Source: Corinectria fuckeliana (lineage: Eukaryota; Ascomycota; Sordariomycetes; Hypocreales; Nectriaceae). From it: a stretch of DNA of 46,309 nt. The translations under genes and the position numbers were made by a program. Location: positions 1 to 46,309 of the forward strand of contig WPDH01000363.1 of the NCBI GenBank assembly GCA_019137255.1, in the 5' to 3' direction. Positions 32,568-43,380 of this stretch are shown here, in pieces (the first letter of the stretch is position 1; every line of letters begins with the position of its first letter). A model generated the notes under the pieces. That model was given only the letters and a program-made list of their open reading frames with translations. It had not been told where the DNA came from and searched no databases.

Positions 32568-34320
32568 GGTAAAGGAAGGTGGTGAGGGAGGATGTTTGTT
32601 AGTGGTGATGGTTCAATGCAGACATGTGTGGTGTAGTAGATGAGTAGAATCGTCTTGACTCCAGTCAACCAGATGAAGGTCTATTGTCGGTAGTCATAGC
32701 TCCTCCCAGCTCCAGGTGCTGAAGCCCAGGTTAGCGTTGATGACGAAGGATGACATGTCGCGCTCTGTTAGCAGGCAGCGCCGGTGTCTGAGGAACGGGG
32801 ACCAACGTGAAGATCTTGGCGACGAGCAAAAACCAGCTCCAGTGCCCCAGCTACGCGGGCCCAAGGCTCGGTTCCAACTTGGCACGAGGGGGGACGGCTG
32901 TGTGAAAGGTGACGTTGGATATTCACAGATCGGGCCGGTTGAGGTGTGCCGGAGCTGGGCGATTTCGTCATCGCTTGGGGGTTGCAGCAGGGCATCAAAT
33001 AAAGCCCGAGAGGCTCACCCACTGTAAGCCGGCAAGCCGGGTCTGCTACGGGGCCTGTAGAAAGCCTAGGGTCCAACGGGGGCGTCATAGCGGAGGGCAT
33101 TAGGTACATGCTACCCCGGTAGGCACCCTACTTAGGCGCATGAGGTGGAAGCCCGCCCAGACTAGGAAATGACGGCGCCGGGGTGTGCCTGAGGTAGTTC
33201 GGAGTTGGGTTGTTTACTGGGCGATGTTAGTGGTCAGTCGGCTGCGTTAGGGGACGATCTGCTGTGGATAGGTGGGGCCTACTTCGCGGCGCATGGCAAA
33301 AGCCTTAAGGGCAGTCCCAGCAATCCAATAGCAGCGTCGGATAGAGTGTTTACAGGATTCGATTCAATCCATGTCACACGAGAATGGAGAGTGAGAGCTG
33401 GGGAGGGGGACGAGAAGAATCAATCGGTAGACTACCGGCAGCTGCAAATGTAATGCCTGCTCTTGTTTCTTTTCTCTTGGCTGAGCTTTGTTTGGTAAAC
33501 GAAGTGCTCGGGTCGGGTGTTCTAAATGGACGACTCGTGTCTGGTGGTGGTGTGCCGCACGGCTTTGATGGACGGCTCTTGTCTCAGGCCGCCAACTCGA
33601 AACAACCCAAATTGCCAAATAAACACCATCGCCAACGAGGAAGCACTCATCGCCGACATCCAACAGCCAGCACGGAGGCTGAGCTGGCATTACAGGGTCA
33701 ACGTGCGTGCCTACCTACCCAAGTGCAATTTAGTCAAGCAAGTATCCGTGATTCGGTGCCTGTAACTGTCCTAGAATGAATAGATGCAAGGCTGCCTGCA
33801 TCCTCCATTCCAGCCCGTTTTATCGTGCCTGTCTACCTGAAACAATCCATCATCTCACCAGATGTCCCCGTATTAGTTCGCCCACCCACAGCCTCTTTTT
33901 TTTCCGCAGGCTGAACACACAGACACGGGAAGTCGGGCTTTGACTCTCGCTTTCTCCTCTCACTTTCATCTCACTTCGTTCTCACTTTCGCTTTTTACTC
34001 TCTCCCCTCTCTCTGCTGTCTCTATTTAGGTCTTCTATTCTTCCTCCTAGTTCCTAGGGCTTCTTTCTTTCTTTCTCTTCACCCACAGCACAACACATTC
34101 CCTCAACTGTTTACTTTTCGTTCTCATTCTTCAACCCTCCTAAAGTGGTGTTGATCGCCAAGCACTATTACCTTCGCAGTCATTCTTTAGCTGTCTTCAT
34201 TCACCCGATACCCCCCCGAAGCAGCGCCTTCGCCTCGTTCAGTCACCCCAGTCACTCTCGCACCCACGCTCCCAAGCACAGCTCCCCGTGTAACCCCCAA
34301 CCCAAACACCAACGGTCACG
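32568..34320. other. Intergenic region between NACHT_N gene and Ecp2-like gene
   Basis: The left part is the promoter of the NACHT_N gene. The right part (about 33,940-34,140) is a long C/T-rich promoter and leader of the Ecp2-like gene. The frame at 33,384-33,779 (131 codons, true ATG) overlaps a minus-strand frame of similar length and has no recognisable feature, so it is not called. Confidence 0.5.
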
Positions 34321-35028
34321 ATGCGTTCTCTTGCCATCCCCGTCGTCGCGACCCTTCTCGTAGGCCTCGTCTCCGCTGTTCCCGTTGCCGGTTCTTCGTC
34401 CGCCTCGTTGGACCCCAGCAGCGACAACACCGACGACAACAGCAACATCATCCTCGTTGATACCGCCCTCTCTTGTGCCTCTACCACCGTCTCCGCGGCC
34501 ACTGCCACTTCCTCCGCCGCCGCCGGGCAGATTTCCATCTCGTGGACGCCCTCCGTCAACGACCAAAAGGCGTGCGGCGAAGCCTCCTTCTCCAAAGAGG
34601 TCAAAAACGACCCGGTCTCGCCCGCCGACTGGAGCGACTGCGCGGCCCTGTACAGCGCCTGGGATTCGTACAACGGCACCTTCACCATCGGCCACAAGAA
34701 TACCACCGCCGCCAGCTACGAAGCGCCCCCAAGCTACGACGACCCAGTGGGCAAGAAGCGTGCCAACTCCGCCGTGCCCAACAGCAACGCCGGCTACATC
34801 CCCATCTTGCAGTCGGATTCGTGCACGCTGGCGCTCAAACCGGGCTCGCTGGATCAGCTGGTGGCCGTTGGCGACGTCGACATCGGCCAGATCTTGTTCA
34901 CAGCCCTCAACGAGTACTCCTCTGGCTCGTTGCTTGGTGTCCGTGGCAACGTCAAATGCGCCATCCGCGGCGCTGACAAGACGGCGAAGGCTACCCTGGG
35001 ATGGCAGCTGTACTACCCCGGTGCCTAG
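34321..35028 (+). CDS. Secreted Ecp2-effector-like (Hce2-type) protein
   Basis: A single exon of 235 residues. Residues 1-19 are a signal peptide (MRSLAIPVVATLL core, cleavage near VSA). A Ser/Ala/Asp-rich linker precedes the domain. Four cysteines at 85, 107, 168 and 213, with WSDCAALYSAW, NGTFTI, ILQSDSCTLAL, VAVGDVDIGQIL and SGSLLGVRGNVKC, follow the layout of the Hce2 domain (homologues of Cladosporium Ecp2). A fifth cysteine at 52 lies before the domain. An insert around residues 130-157 holds a dibasic KKR (145-147) that could be a Kex2 site, unusual inside this domain. Ecp2 proteins are secreted and some act as necrosis-inducing effectors; I infer only secretion and family. The 3' flank has a long hexanucleotide repeat. 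Confidence 0.75.
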   Translation: MRSLAIPVVATLLVGLVSAVPVAGSSSASLDPSSDNTDDNSNIILVDTALSCASTTVSAATATSSAAAGQISISWTPSVNDQKACGEASFSKEVKNDPVSPADWSDCAALYSAWDSYNGTFTIGHKNTTAASYEAPPSYDDPVGKKRANSAVPNSNAGYIPILQSDSCTLALKPGSLDQLVAVGDVDIGQILFTALNEYSSGSLLGVRGNVKCAIRGADKTAKATLGWQLYYPGA

Positions 35029-35834
35029 AGCGTCAAGGTTGATCCCCGGGAGACGCAGACGACGGGATGTGAGATGGAAGTGAGAAAAGATGACGAGAAT
35101 CACGACACCCATGCAAACAAACAACAGATTACAGGCTGGCCCTAGACGAAGCTCATCAAAATCGACAAATTTTCTTTTTCTCGTTCTCGTTCTCGCTCTC
35201 GCTCTCGTTCTCGTTCTCGCCCTCGTTCTCGCCCTCGCGCTCCCAACCGGGAAACTCCTATTTCCTAGGTACCTTTCCGTGCCTTGCGCTTGGAACAACG
35301 TGACGGAGAGGACTAGGATACACGGCGGGGAAGGATACCAAACTAGGCGAATGGAGTCTAGGAATTATTTTCACTTTCTGCGGATGGAATGGAATGGAAA
35401 TGACATGAATTTGACGTCGGATAGATGATAACTCTCTGATTAGTCTGAAAGTCAATTTATATTCCGACTTTTCGCTCTCATCATCTCGCTTTGCACTTGG
35501 CGAAGTGGTTGATACATATTGAATCGAGGTCAATCTGGAGTTGAACATGTGCGTCAAGTCACCTCGACATCACGATCCATGATCCAAGGTGGTGCAATTA
35601 TTTGTTTTCCTGGTGCCCTCGAGCCTAGGAAACTAGTAGCCAAGCAATGTGTCTAGTTCCGTACATTCATTGCCTCGTTATCAACCAAGCCAACCCTAAA
35701 CCGTGACCCTCGTGATAGAGCTTAGCATAGCTATGCGTGAACCTTCCTGACTCCAGCCTGTATACTCATACAATCATCAAGACTCGGCAACATCACCGTC
35801 GCGAGCACCCGCACCCGCACCCCATCTCAACCCC
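35029..35834. other. Convergent 3' region with hexanucleotide repeat
   Basis: Holds the 3' flanks of the Ecp2-like gene and the coiled-coil membrane protein gene. The repeat at 35,179-35,238 is listed separately; frames across it are artefacts of the repeat. Confidence 0.5.
35179..35238. repeat. YCTCGY hexanucleotide repeat, about ten copies
   Basis: Ten consecutive units of the form TCTCGT, TCTCGC, CCTCGT or CCTCGC, about 150 bases after the stop codon of the Ecp2-like gene and likely within its 3' transcribed region. Confidence 0.9.
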
Positions 35835-37463
35835 TCACATCCCCCTGCCGGACTTGGGCTTTCTAGTCGACTTGCTCGGTCCGCCTCTCGTCGCATCCCG
35901 GTACGTCTTCAGCGCGACGTTCGCCTTGCGAATCTCCTCCTCCGCGGCGCGCAACTTAGCCTCGGCCTGCTCGCGGCGCTGGACCTCCCACTTCAGCATG
36001 GCTTCGGTCTCCTCCAGTCCGTTCGTTATGAAATCATGCGCCTTAAGCAGCTCGTCGCACACCTGCTTGTGCTCCGCTACCTTAGCCTCCAGCTGCAGTT
36101 GCGTGCCAAGCTTGGCGTCCAAGTCGATGATGCGCCTCCGCGCCTTGGACAGCTCCGCTGCGTCGGGCCGGTGCTTGTCCTTGAGCTTGTTCTCGACGGC
36201 GTTGAGTTCCTTGTTGAGCCTCTCGATCTTATCGAGATGCGCGAGGTTGGCACCCTCCAGGCGCAGTCGCTCCGTCTGCTCCCACTTGTGCTGGGTATGC
36301 ACGTACTGGTACTTGTAGTCCGGGGGCCTGCGGGTAGTGATCTCGGGGTCTAGGCACTGGCCCTCGGCGATCTTGCGCTCGCGCTCCAGCTGTGACTTCT
36401 CCAGCCGCAACGTCCGGACGAGGTTCTGCTCTACCACCAGAGAACCTCGGATTCGCTGGAAGTCCTTATTTTTGTGCTTCAGTTGGTCGACCTCCAACTC
36501 GAGCTTGCAGATTCGGCTCTGTCCAACTGAAGTTGTGTCTTCAGGATGCGGCAACGAATTCTTGGTCTTCAGCTGGAGAACTTCCGAGTCAAGCTCACGG
36601 ACTCTGGTCTTCTCGGCTTCGAGAGCCTCCCGGAGACATTGGATCTCCTGGTCCTGAGTCTGGGAGTTGGTCTCGTTCCCATCCCGTCCATTTCCATCCC
36701 GACCTTTGGCTGTGTTGTGTTCCGGTTCTCCCTTGGCAGAGCAGGACTTGCTGGTATTCGGCTTCGGGGGAGAGTGATGACGCTTCGCCTTTTCGTTAAC
36801 ACTGACGTACGAGGCTCCTAGTGGCTTCCTGATATGAGGGAAGCCAGGCTGCGCGTCTCGAGGAGGTGACTCGCAGGTGCGGTTTTGTTCCATGTCTGGT
36901 GCTGTGGGTGCCATGGGTTTTCTGAGGACAAGAAGTACAAGCTGCCAGCTGACGAAGACAAAGAACAGAATCACTACCATGAGGCTGACGAGATCGCACA
37001 AAATCGGGACAACGATGACCATAGCTTTCGTCAGCCAGACGGCGAAACTTGTGATCCGAAAGGGAAGCGCTCTGCCGAAGGGCACCCATGCCCGGTAACC
37101 GGCGATGACGGAGTGAAGGGTAACGAAGAACAATATGACGAGAGTTTGGTAGACGAGGCAGAGAATCGCCGCTGCGTGGGCTACCTTGGTCCGCGGGAGG
37201 TGCTTCATCAGCTCGAGGAACTCATCGACAGAATCCACAAAGGTTGACGGCTTCCGGACGGTTTTGGAGGCGAAGTCCGCGAAACTGGAAGCCATCTCGA
37301 CAGCGAGCTCATAAGTCGTGAGAAACAGGTGATAGAACCAGTGCACTACCATAAACCGAAACTGCATGAGGCGGTCGATGTTGGTCATCTCCCGAAACTT
37401 GGGCGGCGAGAAGGGACGAGCCCAATCTGGGTCTTTCGGTGGCATGCCCGGTCTCGAGGCCAT
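35835..37463 (-). CDS. Membrane protein with three helices and a long C-terminal coiled coil
   Basis: A single exon of 542 residues starting at the first true ATG (37463, MASRPGMPPKD); the frame upstream has no ATG. An amphipathic segment lies at about 35-58, then hydrophobic helices at about 93-121, 136-157 and 159-181. A polar basic linker rich in Pro, Ser, Lys and Asn follows (about 182-265). Heptad-rich Glu/Lys/Arg/Leu sequence then runs at about 270-372 and 395-525, ending in a basic Gly/Lys/Arg tail. Such a layout suits an organelle- or cortex-anchored tether. No family is recognised, and the coiled coil prevents a safe homology guess. Function unknown. Confidence 0.75.
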   Translation of the reverse strand: MASRPGMPPKDPDWARPFSPPKFREMTNIDRLMQFRFMVVHWFYHLFLTTYELAVEMASSFADFASKTVRKPSTFVDSVDEFLELMKHLPRTKVAHAAAILCLVYQTLVILFFVTLHSVIAGYRAWVPFGRALPFRITSFAVWLTKAMVIVVPILCDLVSLMVVILFFVFVSWQLVLLVLRKPMAPTAPDMEQNRTCESPPRDAQPGFPHIRKPLGASYVSVNEKAKRHHSPPKPNTSKSCSAKGEPEHNTAKGRDGNGRDGNETNSQTQDQEIQCLREALEAEKTRVRELDSEVLQLKTKNSLPHPEDTTSVGQSRICKLELEVDQLKHKNKDFQRIRGSLVVEQNLVRTLRLEKSQLERERKIAEGQCLDPEITTRRPPDYKYQYVHTQHKWEQTERLRLEGANLAHLDKIERLNKELNAVENKLKDKHRPDAAELSKARRRIIDLDAKLGTQLQLEAKVAEHKQVCDELLKAHDFITNGLEETEAMLKWEVQRREQAEAKLRAAEEEIRKANVALKTYRDATRGGPSKSTRKPKSGRGM

Positions 37464-38669
37464 GCTGATTTCGCGTTGTTTGAGTTGTCGCAAATATGCT
37501 CAGGAGTTCGCAGGTTGAGAGGTTTGTGTGCGTCGAGGAAAGCCGTGGTTTTTCTTTCAAGGCTTTATGACGTTGAGAAAGGTGAGAAAACAGAGAACTC
37601 TAGGCAGAAAAGCCCACAAGGTTCTGCCCTTTGTTCTCCCATACTCTGGTTTTTTTTTCGGGCGGGCGGGCGAATGAGTGCATGACTGTGAATGTGAAGT
37701 CACGGTGAGAGCAAGGTGAGAACAGGCGGTTCAAAGCAAACAATGCAACGAACCGGCGCACTGACAGGCCAACCGTTCCATTTGGCAAGGAACAGAGGAG
37801 GGGCACACGGATGCACATATGAAATAAAGAACGCTTCGGCGGTGGCCATGTGATGGCAGCTGCACAAAGGGTTTGGCTACAGACTACCTATTCATGGGCT
37901 GGCGAGGGAGACGTGTGGTGGAGGCACTGCTTTATTGAGATTCTCAGACTGCGCACACCGAGAGTCGACAAACGTGACCGTCTTCCAACAGCTTTGCAAA
38001 CGGCACTGGACGGTGGCTAGTTTGCCTTGTGTTAGTTGGGCTTGAGGACACTGGCCGTAGCTATGGATGGTGCTTTGGACTGAGCCACGAAAGCTATTTA
38101 GCCGTAGCTATTGAGCATTGCGATAAGCCATAGATAATACCTAGAGACAGCGGTGGTAACAGTGGTTGCATTAGCACCTTGGAGGTGACTGAAAGAAACG
38201 CTCCCAAACAAGGTAAGCCGTGAGCTCGTTCCTCGAAGACTGACAAACAATGCCCAAATGGGTGGGGGCCAAAACAAAGGCAAATCCGTTCCCCTGAAAA
38301 CTCAGGCAAAAACTCAACCAGGCCCAAGCCCAAGGGGACACCGAAAACCCAGTTCCAGCTCCGAGAAACTGGGTAGGTTTCCGGTTGGAAAGTGTATTCG
38401 AGAGCATCGAGAACCCGAGGAATCAAAGGAACCCCGGACCGATGGGATTTTGACGATGACCTACTCCGTAACAAGGTTTCTGATTGATTGAGCGAGTGCG
38501 AGCCGAGACACGAACGGGGTTCAGTCAGTCAATACCCCGCCCTCTGGTTTGGTTGGCGGCTTCAATGCAAGGGATCAGAGTTGGCAGCTCTGTAGATTCG
38601 TTGGTCTAGATGACATGGATTCACTCACTTCGAGGGTTGCGGAACCGCTCCCGTCCCCCTCTCTCTCTG

Positions 38670-38727
38670 CCACTGTCACTGTCACTGCCACTGTCACTGC
38701 TACTGCAATGTCATGTCATGTCATGTC
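38670..38727. repeat. CACTGY tract followed by four ATGTC copies
   Basis: An imperfect CACTGT/CACTGC tract runs to about 38,706, followed by four perfect ATGTC units at 38,708-38,727. Confidence 0.85.
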
Positions 38728-39116
38728 AACGCGGGTCCAGCCTCGGTTGTCAGTAAGGCGCTCCATTCACATTTACCAATTCACTCGCGATGACGACGAC
38801 GACGACCACCTCCACCACCCACAGCGCGGTCCGAGATGGTGGGAGTGGGAGCATGTCCCGAGGGCCATTGGAATGTGGAAACCGGCTTCCCATATATTTG
38901 ACTTTCCCCGGCCAACGCCAAGCCGCCACTTACGTGCCGTGTGGCACGCATCACGGAACATGCCTCGCGAGTGACTTGCGTTGTAGCCTGCACTATGTAG
39001 GTGTAGGTTGGTCGGCTTGTGCGAGGGACAACAATAAGGCTAGGTAGGAAAGATGAGACGGGTGAGGGAGATCCCGGTCATCTAGAGTGGGCGGAGGACG
39101 CACCTTTGCTTGGTGC

Positions 39117-39156
39117 CTGTGTGTCTGTGTGTCTGTGTGTCTGTGTGTCTGTGTGT
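39117..39156. repeat. CTGTGTGT octamer repeat, five copies
   Basis: Five perfect tandem copies of an 8-base unit in intergenic DNA. Confidence 0.95.
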
Positions 39157-40380
39157 GCTGCTGACCTTGGGTTCTTACGCGAGCTTGTTTCAGGAGCTTG
39201 AGACAAACGCCTCCTCTCGGCTAATCAACCCAGATCAGCCCAACCTGACAGGTGCTCGTCCTCCACTCCTAAGGCAGACAGACGGACATTCTCCCAGTCT
39301 CAATCCCCGTCGGGCGGCGTGGAACGCGGGGCCATGTGGCAGAACACCTGCCGTAGTCACCCGAAGCGGGCACAGCGCGGCCTACAAAACTTCCCCAAGT
39401 GGGAGACAATGGAGACAATTAGTTGCATCCTCTTTCCTCTGGGTCGGCGACAACATTCCAGCAGTTCCCAGGCGCCTGGTTCTACGGATGCCTCCCTTGC
39501 CTCCCTTGCCTCGCTAGGTACCTACCGTAGGTAAGTAGGGAGGGGAGGGTACGCACCCAGCTTTCCCAGTTCCCAGATCCATCTCCCCGCCCAGGCCCCA
39601 CGGTTCCGTCTCCCGGGAGCGCGCACAGGGCCTCCCGCGCCAACTGCGCCTGCCAGAACCAAGTAAAGTCTCCATCAGGTCGGGATCCGGGGACCATCCC
39701 ATCTCCGGGACTTACAATAATTAACGTTGGTTAGCAGTAGTTGCATCCGTAGCAGGAAATCCATCCGCCACCGGTGCAAGCCCCGACGGTATCGCATTTT
39801 CCCAACCCATAGGGACGGGGTTTGATAGTTCAAATAACAAACCATGGTGAAGCACAAACGCCTTTACAGTGTATAAATTTAGAGGCAGGAGGCAGGGGGT
39901 AGAAGGAGGGGGAGGGGAGGTTCCCGCGGCCCGTGGCCCGGGGCTTGTGAAGGTGATGGGATGAACCGTGGGCCTACTTCGTACATACATAGATATGTAG
40001 TATTGCTCGTTTCATTAATTAGCCGGCGAGAAACCTGTCGTCGGGGCGATACAATGGCGAGTACGAGGTGAAAACCGCATGTACTATGTATCCGTCTGCG
40101 TTGATCGACAGTGCCACAGAGGATGACGGTGCCAGGATGACAGTGGCCGGGATCTGATAGGTGGTGCCTGGTCAAAGGTCCCGTGGAAATCCGTGATCGC
40201 TCTGCTCGCTTCAAACCCCGACCGAGATTTCCCTCGGGACCGAGGCGAATCATGAAGCCTATCGGCACTGAGTCGAACAGCTTTCTAGGCGCACCTGTCT
40301 CGCCTTGGCTCTCATTGGGGGCACTCGTCTCGGCCAACGGGAATCAACTAGTCGTGTCAAGCGGCAAATGTCAGAAAAGC

Positions 40381-40425
40381 CATCCATCCATTATCCATCC
40401 CATCCATTCAATCCATCCCGTCCAT
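40381..40425. repeat. CATCC-rich tract
   Basis: Imperfect tandem array of CATC/CATCC units in intergenic DNA upstream of the basic protein gene. Confidence 0.8.
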
Positions 40426-41114
40426 CGCATTCGCATCTTCCCGCGCGGTCCCCCACTTAACCAACCCACCACTCTCCCACCTCCAGTTCCAGTTCCACCT
40501 CCGCGTCCTCCCACTTTTCCTCTTCAAACTTCTGTTCAACTTTACTTTCCTCCCTCGTGGCAACCCTCGGCGAGCCCATTTTACCCCCCCCCCCCTCCCC
40601 CTTAATTACTACGCCTCTAGCTGAGCCCGCCCCAAAAACGCCAAAAGAAAACTTAAAAGAGTCCGTGGGCCTGGTCGTCGGCAACTTGCAGAGATTTGCC
40701 GGCCTTTAAGTTTGACGCCAGCGCCGACACCAGCAAGCAGGTATCTCTGAAAAGGGCCACACCCGCGTCGCCGGAGTCGTATCGGAGATCTACATATAAC
40801 CACAAATACCAAACATCCCCATCCATCATCCATCGCTCCTCTTCGCTCCTCTTGGAACTGTCCAACATCGGCGCTTGTCCAACACGGCTCCATCTATATA
40901 CGGCCCCATCTCCGCCATCCCGCTGCCCCGTCACCCCGATCCCGCCGTCGCAATCAATGACGATCTATACTGGTCAATTATTCGGTCATTCATCACACAG
41001 CTTCATCGATTCTTCGTTCCTCTAATCGCATCCAACACCTCAGGAAGCAACCCTTCCTCGCTCACTCTCCCACCCACCCACTTCACCACACACCACCTCA
41101 ACAATACCACGGCA

Positions 41115-41909
41115 ATGCCCAACACACCCAAGGTCCCCCTCTTCGACGGCAAGAAGAAAAAGCAGAAGCGCCAGGAACAGGAGCGCCGGCAAGATGCCAT
41201 CATGAAACGCGCAGCCGAGGAGGCCCAGGAGGTCTCCAAGGCCGCGACCTACAAGTTCCTCATCGCTTTCCTCGAGGACTCTATCTGGAGCGACCAGCTG
41301 GATCAAATCGCCATCACTTGGGATGTCCTTCCCCCAATGCAGGAGCTCTTCACTTACGGAGAGATGGCTGAGACCGAAGGCACACACGCCTGCCGCCGCC
41401 TCTTCAAGGCTCCTGTTATTTGGGACGATCTTGGGCACGGTCTCTGGGAGAATCTCAAGAACAGCACTCATCAGAGCGGACGAGTCTCAAGGGAGCTCGT
41501 TTCGTCCTTCCAGGGCGGACGAGCAGCATCTGCCTCGGGGTATCCGACACCTCAGCGCTCCCGAAACAACTCCCGCTCGTCTATGGAATCGAGGTTCTCA
41601 AAGAGATCCCGCCAGCAATCCACCGATTCGCAGGACCAGGACGCGGCTAACCCTCCTCGTCGAGCATCCGTCGCCGACCTAGCTTCATCCTTTCGCAAGG
41701 GAAGCAACGGAAGGGTCCCCGTGCGCAGGTCTACCGATACCGATTCTCAGCTGTCCCTTGACAAGTCCCCCGAGGCCCCCCCCAAGAGCGCCAACACGTC
41801 GCGGTACAAACTACCCAAGATGATCCCCAATGGCTGTGCAAACACCATCAGGAAAACCATGGGCTCCTTCGGCGAGAGCATTAGCCAGGGCTACGGGGGT
41901 GCTCAATAA
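41115..41909 (+). CDS. Basic, partly disordered hypothetical protein
   Basis: A single exon of 264 residues from the first true ATG (MPNTPKVPLFDGKKKKQ). A Lys/Gln/Arg/Glu-rich helix at about 13-45 leads into a compact segment (about 45-125) with KFLIAFLEDSIWSDQLDQI, WDVLPPMQELF, ACRRLFKAP and WDDLGHGLWENL. The second half (about 130-264) is Ser/Arg/Pro-rich and predicted to be disordered, with several RRxS-type sites (RRAS, RRST) that basophilic kinases could use. I do not recognise a family. The combination of an ordered tryptophan-bearing core and long conserved-length frame in ordinary codon usage supports a real gene; its function is unknown. Confidence 0.7.
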   Translation: MPNTPKVPLFDGKKKKQKRQEQERRQDAIMKRAAEEAQEVSKAATYKFLIAFLEDSIWSDQLDQIAITWDVLPPMQELFTYGEMAETEGTHACRRLFKAPVIWDDLGHGLWENLKNSTHQSGRVSRELVSSFQGGRAASASGYPTPQRSRNNSRSSMESRFSKRSRQQSTDSQDQDAANPPRRASVADLASSFRKGSNGRVPVRRSTDTDSQLSLDKSPEAPPKSANTSRYKLPKMIPNGCANTIRKTMGSFGESISQGYGGAQ

Positions 41910-43380
41910 AACAAGCGCCCGTGGGTGACTGGCTTTGGGCCCGTGATTTCAACATGGTGCAAGAAAGAACCGGATTTGACTTGAGTGGCTAGGCGCTGGG
42001 GGGGAACTGGAAAAGGGACAAAAGGTAGACGCAGGGTCACCTGAATGGATTGTCTTTGAGCACGGCGTTTTGGATTCAGAACTTTGAGTGGAGAATTTTG
42101 CGGAACAAAGGGATCAGCAAGGCCAAAGTCTTCAGGTTAACAATAGCTCCTGTCTCAATAAGAGAACAAAAATGGATTGAATTATGATTTAACGATACGC
42201 ATACACCCGGTGCCTTGTGATTTGCCAGATGAAGACAGCCTTCGACGATGCTGAACTAGCAGCTGGGAGGCGATGGCACTTTGACAGGCAGTGTATGTTG
42301 CTCACGTGACTGCCCACGTAGGACCTCCGGTACAAGGGCCAGCTTCGCAGCGAAGCTGTCTCCCCTAGCATCCGTCAGCTATCAGAATACCTGCCAACAG
42401 TCTCCTAGTGTTTGCAGTCTACTCCTCGGCAGTTTGCCTTGCTCATTTCATCCACGGCCAATAGGACGCAGCTTGGATCAAACCGGTAGTCCTAGTAGCG
42501 CTGCCCTTGACTCTTTTAGGAATGCCCTCCCCTCCACGCTCAGATGGAGAAATCCCGCTCTCAACGCTGCCCCATCTCTCCCCATTTCTCGGTCAGATCG
42601 TCATGGACGGAACCAGGGCCAGCCAGTGTTCCCTGGCCAGCCCTATGAGTACGCGGGCCGAGTGTCTCGAATCTTATCGCCTGGGCTGATTATATACTTC
42701 GTACAGTTGTGAGTTGCGAGTTGCAATGCAGGGGATCGGTTAACTGCTAATAAGCCTTAAATTCGCAACCTACCAGTCCGTCATACTGGGAGAGTTGAGC
42801 TCAACTACCCACCGACGAGATGCCAACCGGAAATTGTTACTACACAGCACGCTAACAACAAGGTTGGAGCTTGTCGAGTGACAGCTGATTTCCCCATTCC
42901 CAGCTTCGGCTTTGCCCTCCGCCTTTGGCTTATTATCAGGAAGCACCTCGTGAGAATAACCAGTAGGGGATACCTTGGAGCAGGCTCTTCTCGAGGGGTC
43001 CTATGTCAGTCTCGAACCTCTTCTATGACTTAAACCACTGGATTAGGATCGCGAGTGTAATCAATAAGATAAGCAATAGAACGACATGCAGCCGAGTTTT
43101 TCAGCTCCAAGCCATCCGGACTAGCTTCAGGAGTTCCGGCCGCTACTGCACCTGGCTCTGTCTAGGCACGACCTAGGGACTCCAGCTCCCCCACAGGCAC
43201 CAAGTCTCGAAGCACTCCGCAAATCGAGGGGGCGTTTGGCGTTTCTTTCCTCTTTGGAAATATCGCTCTTTTGTCGTTGTCGTAGTGCTCCTGATTCTTG
43301 GATCCAGAAGACCTTTCTTTAGTCCATCCATTCCTTTGCTCCATTCCTGTGTCTGCCCGTCCCGGCTGGGTTTCGGTTCC
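41910..43380. other. Intergenic region before the CFEM-like gene
   Basis: No supported gene. It contains a 19-bp near-perfect palindrome (42,340-42,358) and one TACTYCGTA motif (42,695-42,703). A sequence near 43,012-43,018 looks like an inverted tRNA B-box core, but no cloverleaf forms. Confidence 0.5.
42340..42358. repeat. 19-bp palindrome with one-base centre
   Basis: CAGCTTCGC at 42,340-42,348 and its exact reverse complement at 42,350-42,358 flank a single A. It could be a binding site for a dimeric factor or chance. Confidence 0.7.

Larger units (their letters stand above)
37464..41114. other. Longest gene-free stretch on the right side
   Basis: About 3.6 kb without a supported gene. 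It holds three low-complexity tracts (38,670-38,727; 39,117-39,156; 40,381-40,425), GGTACC/TAGGTA-rich sequence at 39,514-39,540 and TACTYCGTA motifs at 38,462 and 39,975. The last 300 bases before 41,115 are rich in C and A and read as the promoter and leader of the next gene. The frame extending that gene upstream to 40,875 starts without ATG. Confidence 0.5.

Noticed and set aside
33384..33779. 131-codon frame with a true ATG
   Set aside because: An equally long frame overlaps it on the other strand, and neither has motifs, a good start context or natural-looking composition.
42961..43080. Possible minus-strand tRNA from an inverted GGTTCGAG-like B box
   Set aside because: No acceptor stem, anticodon arm or A box could be folded around it.
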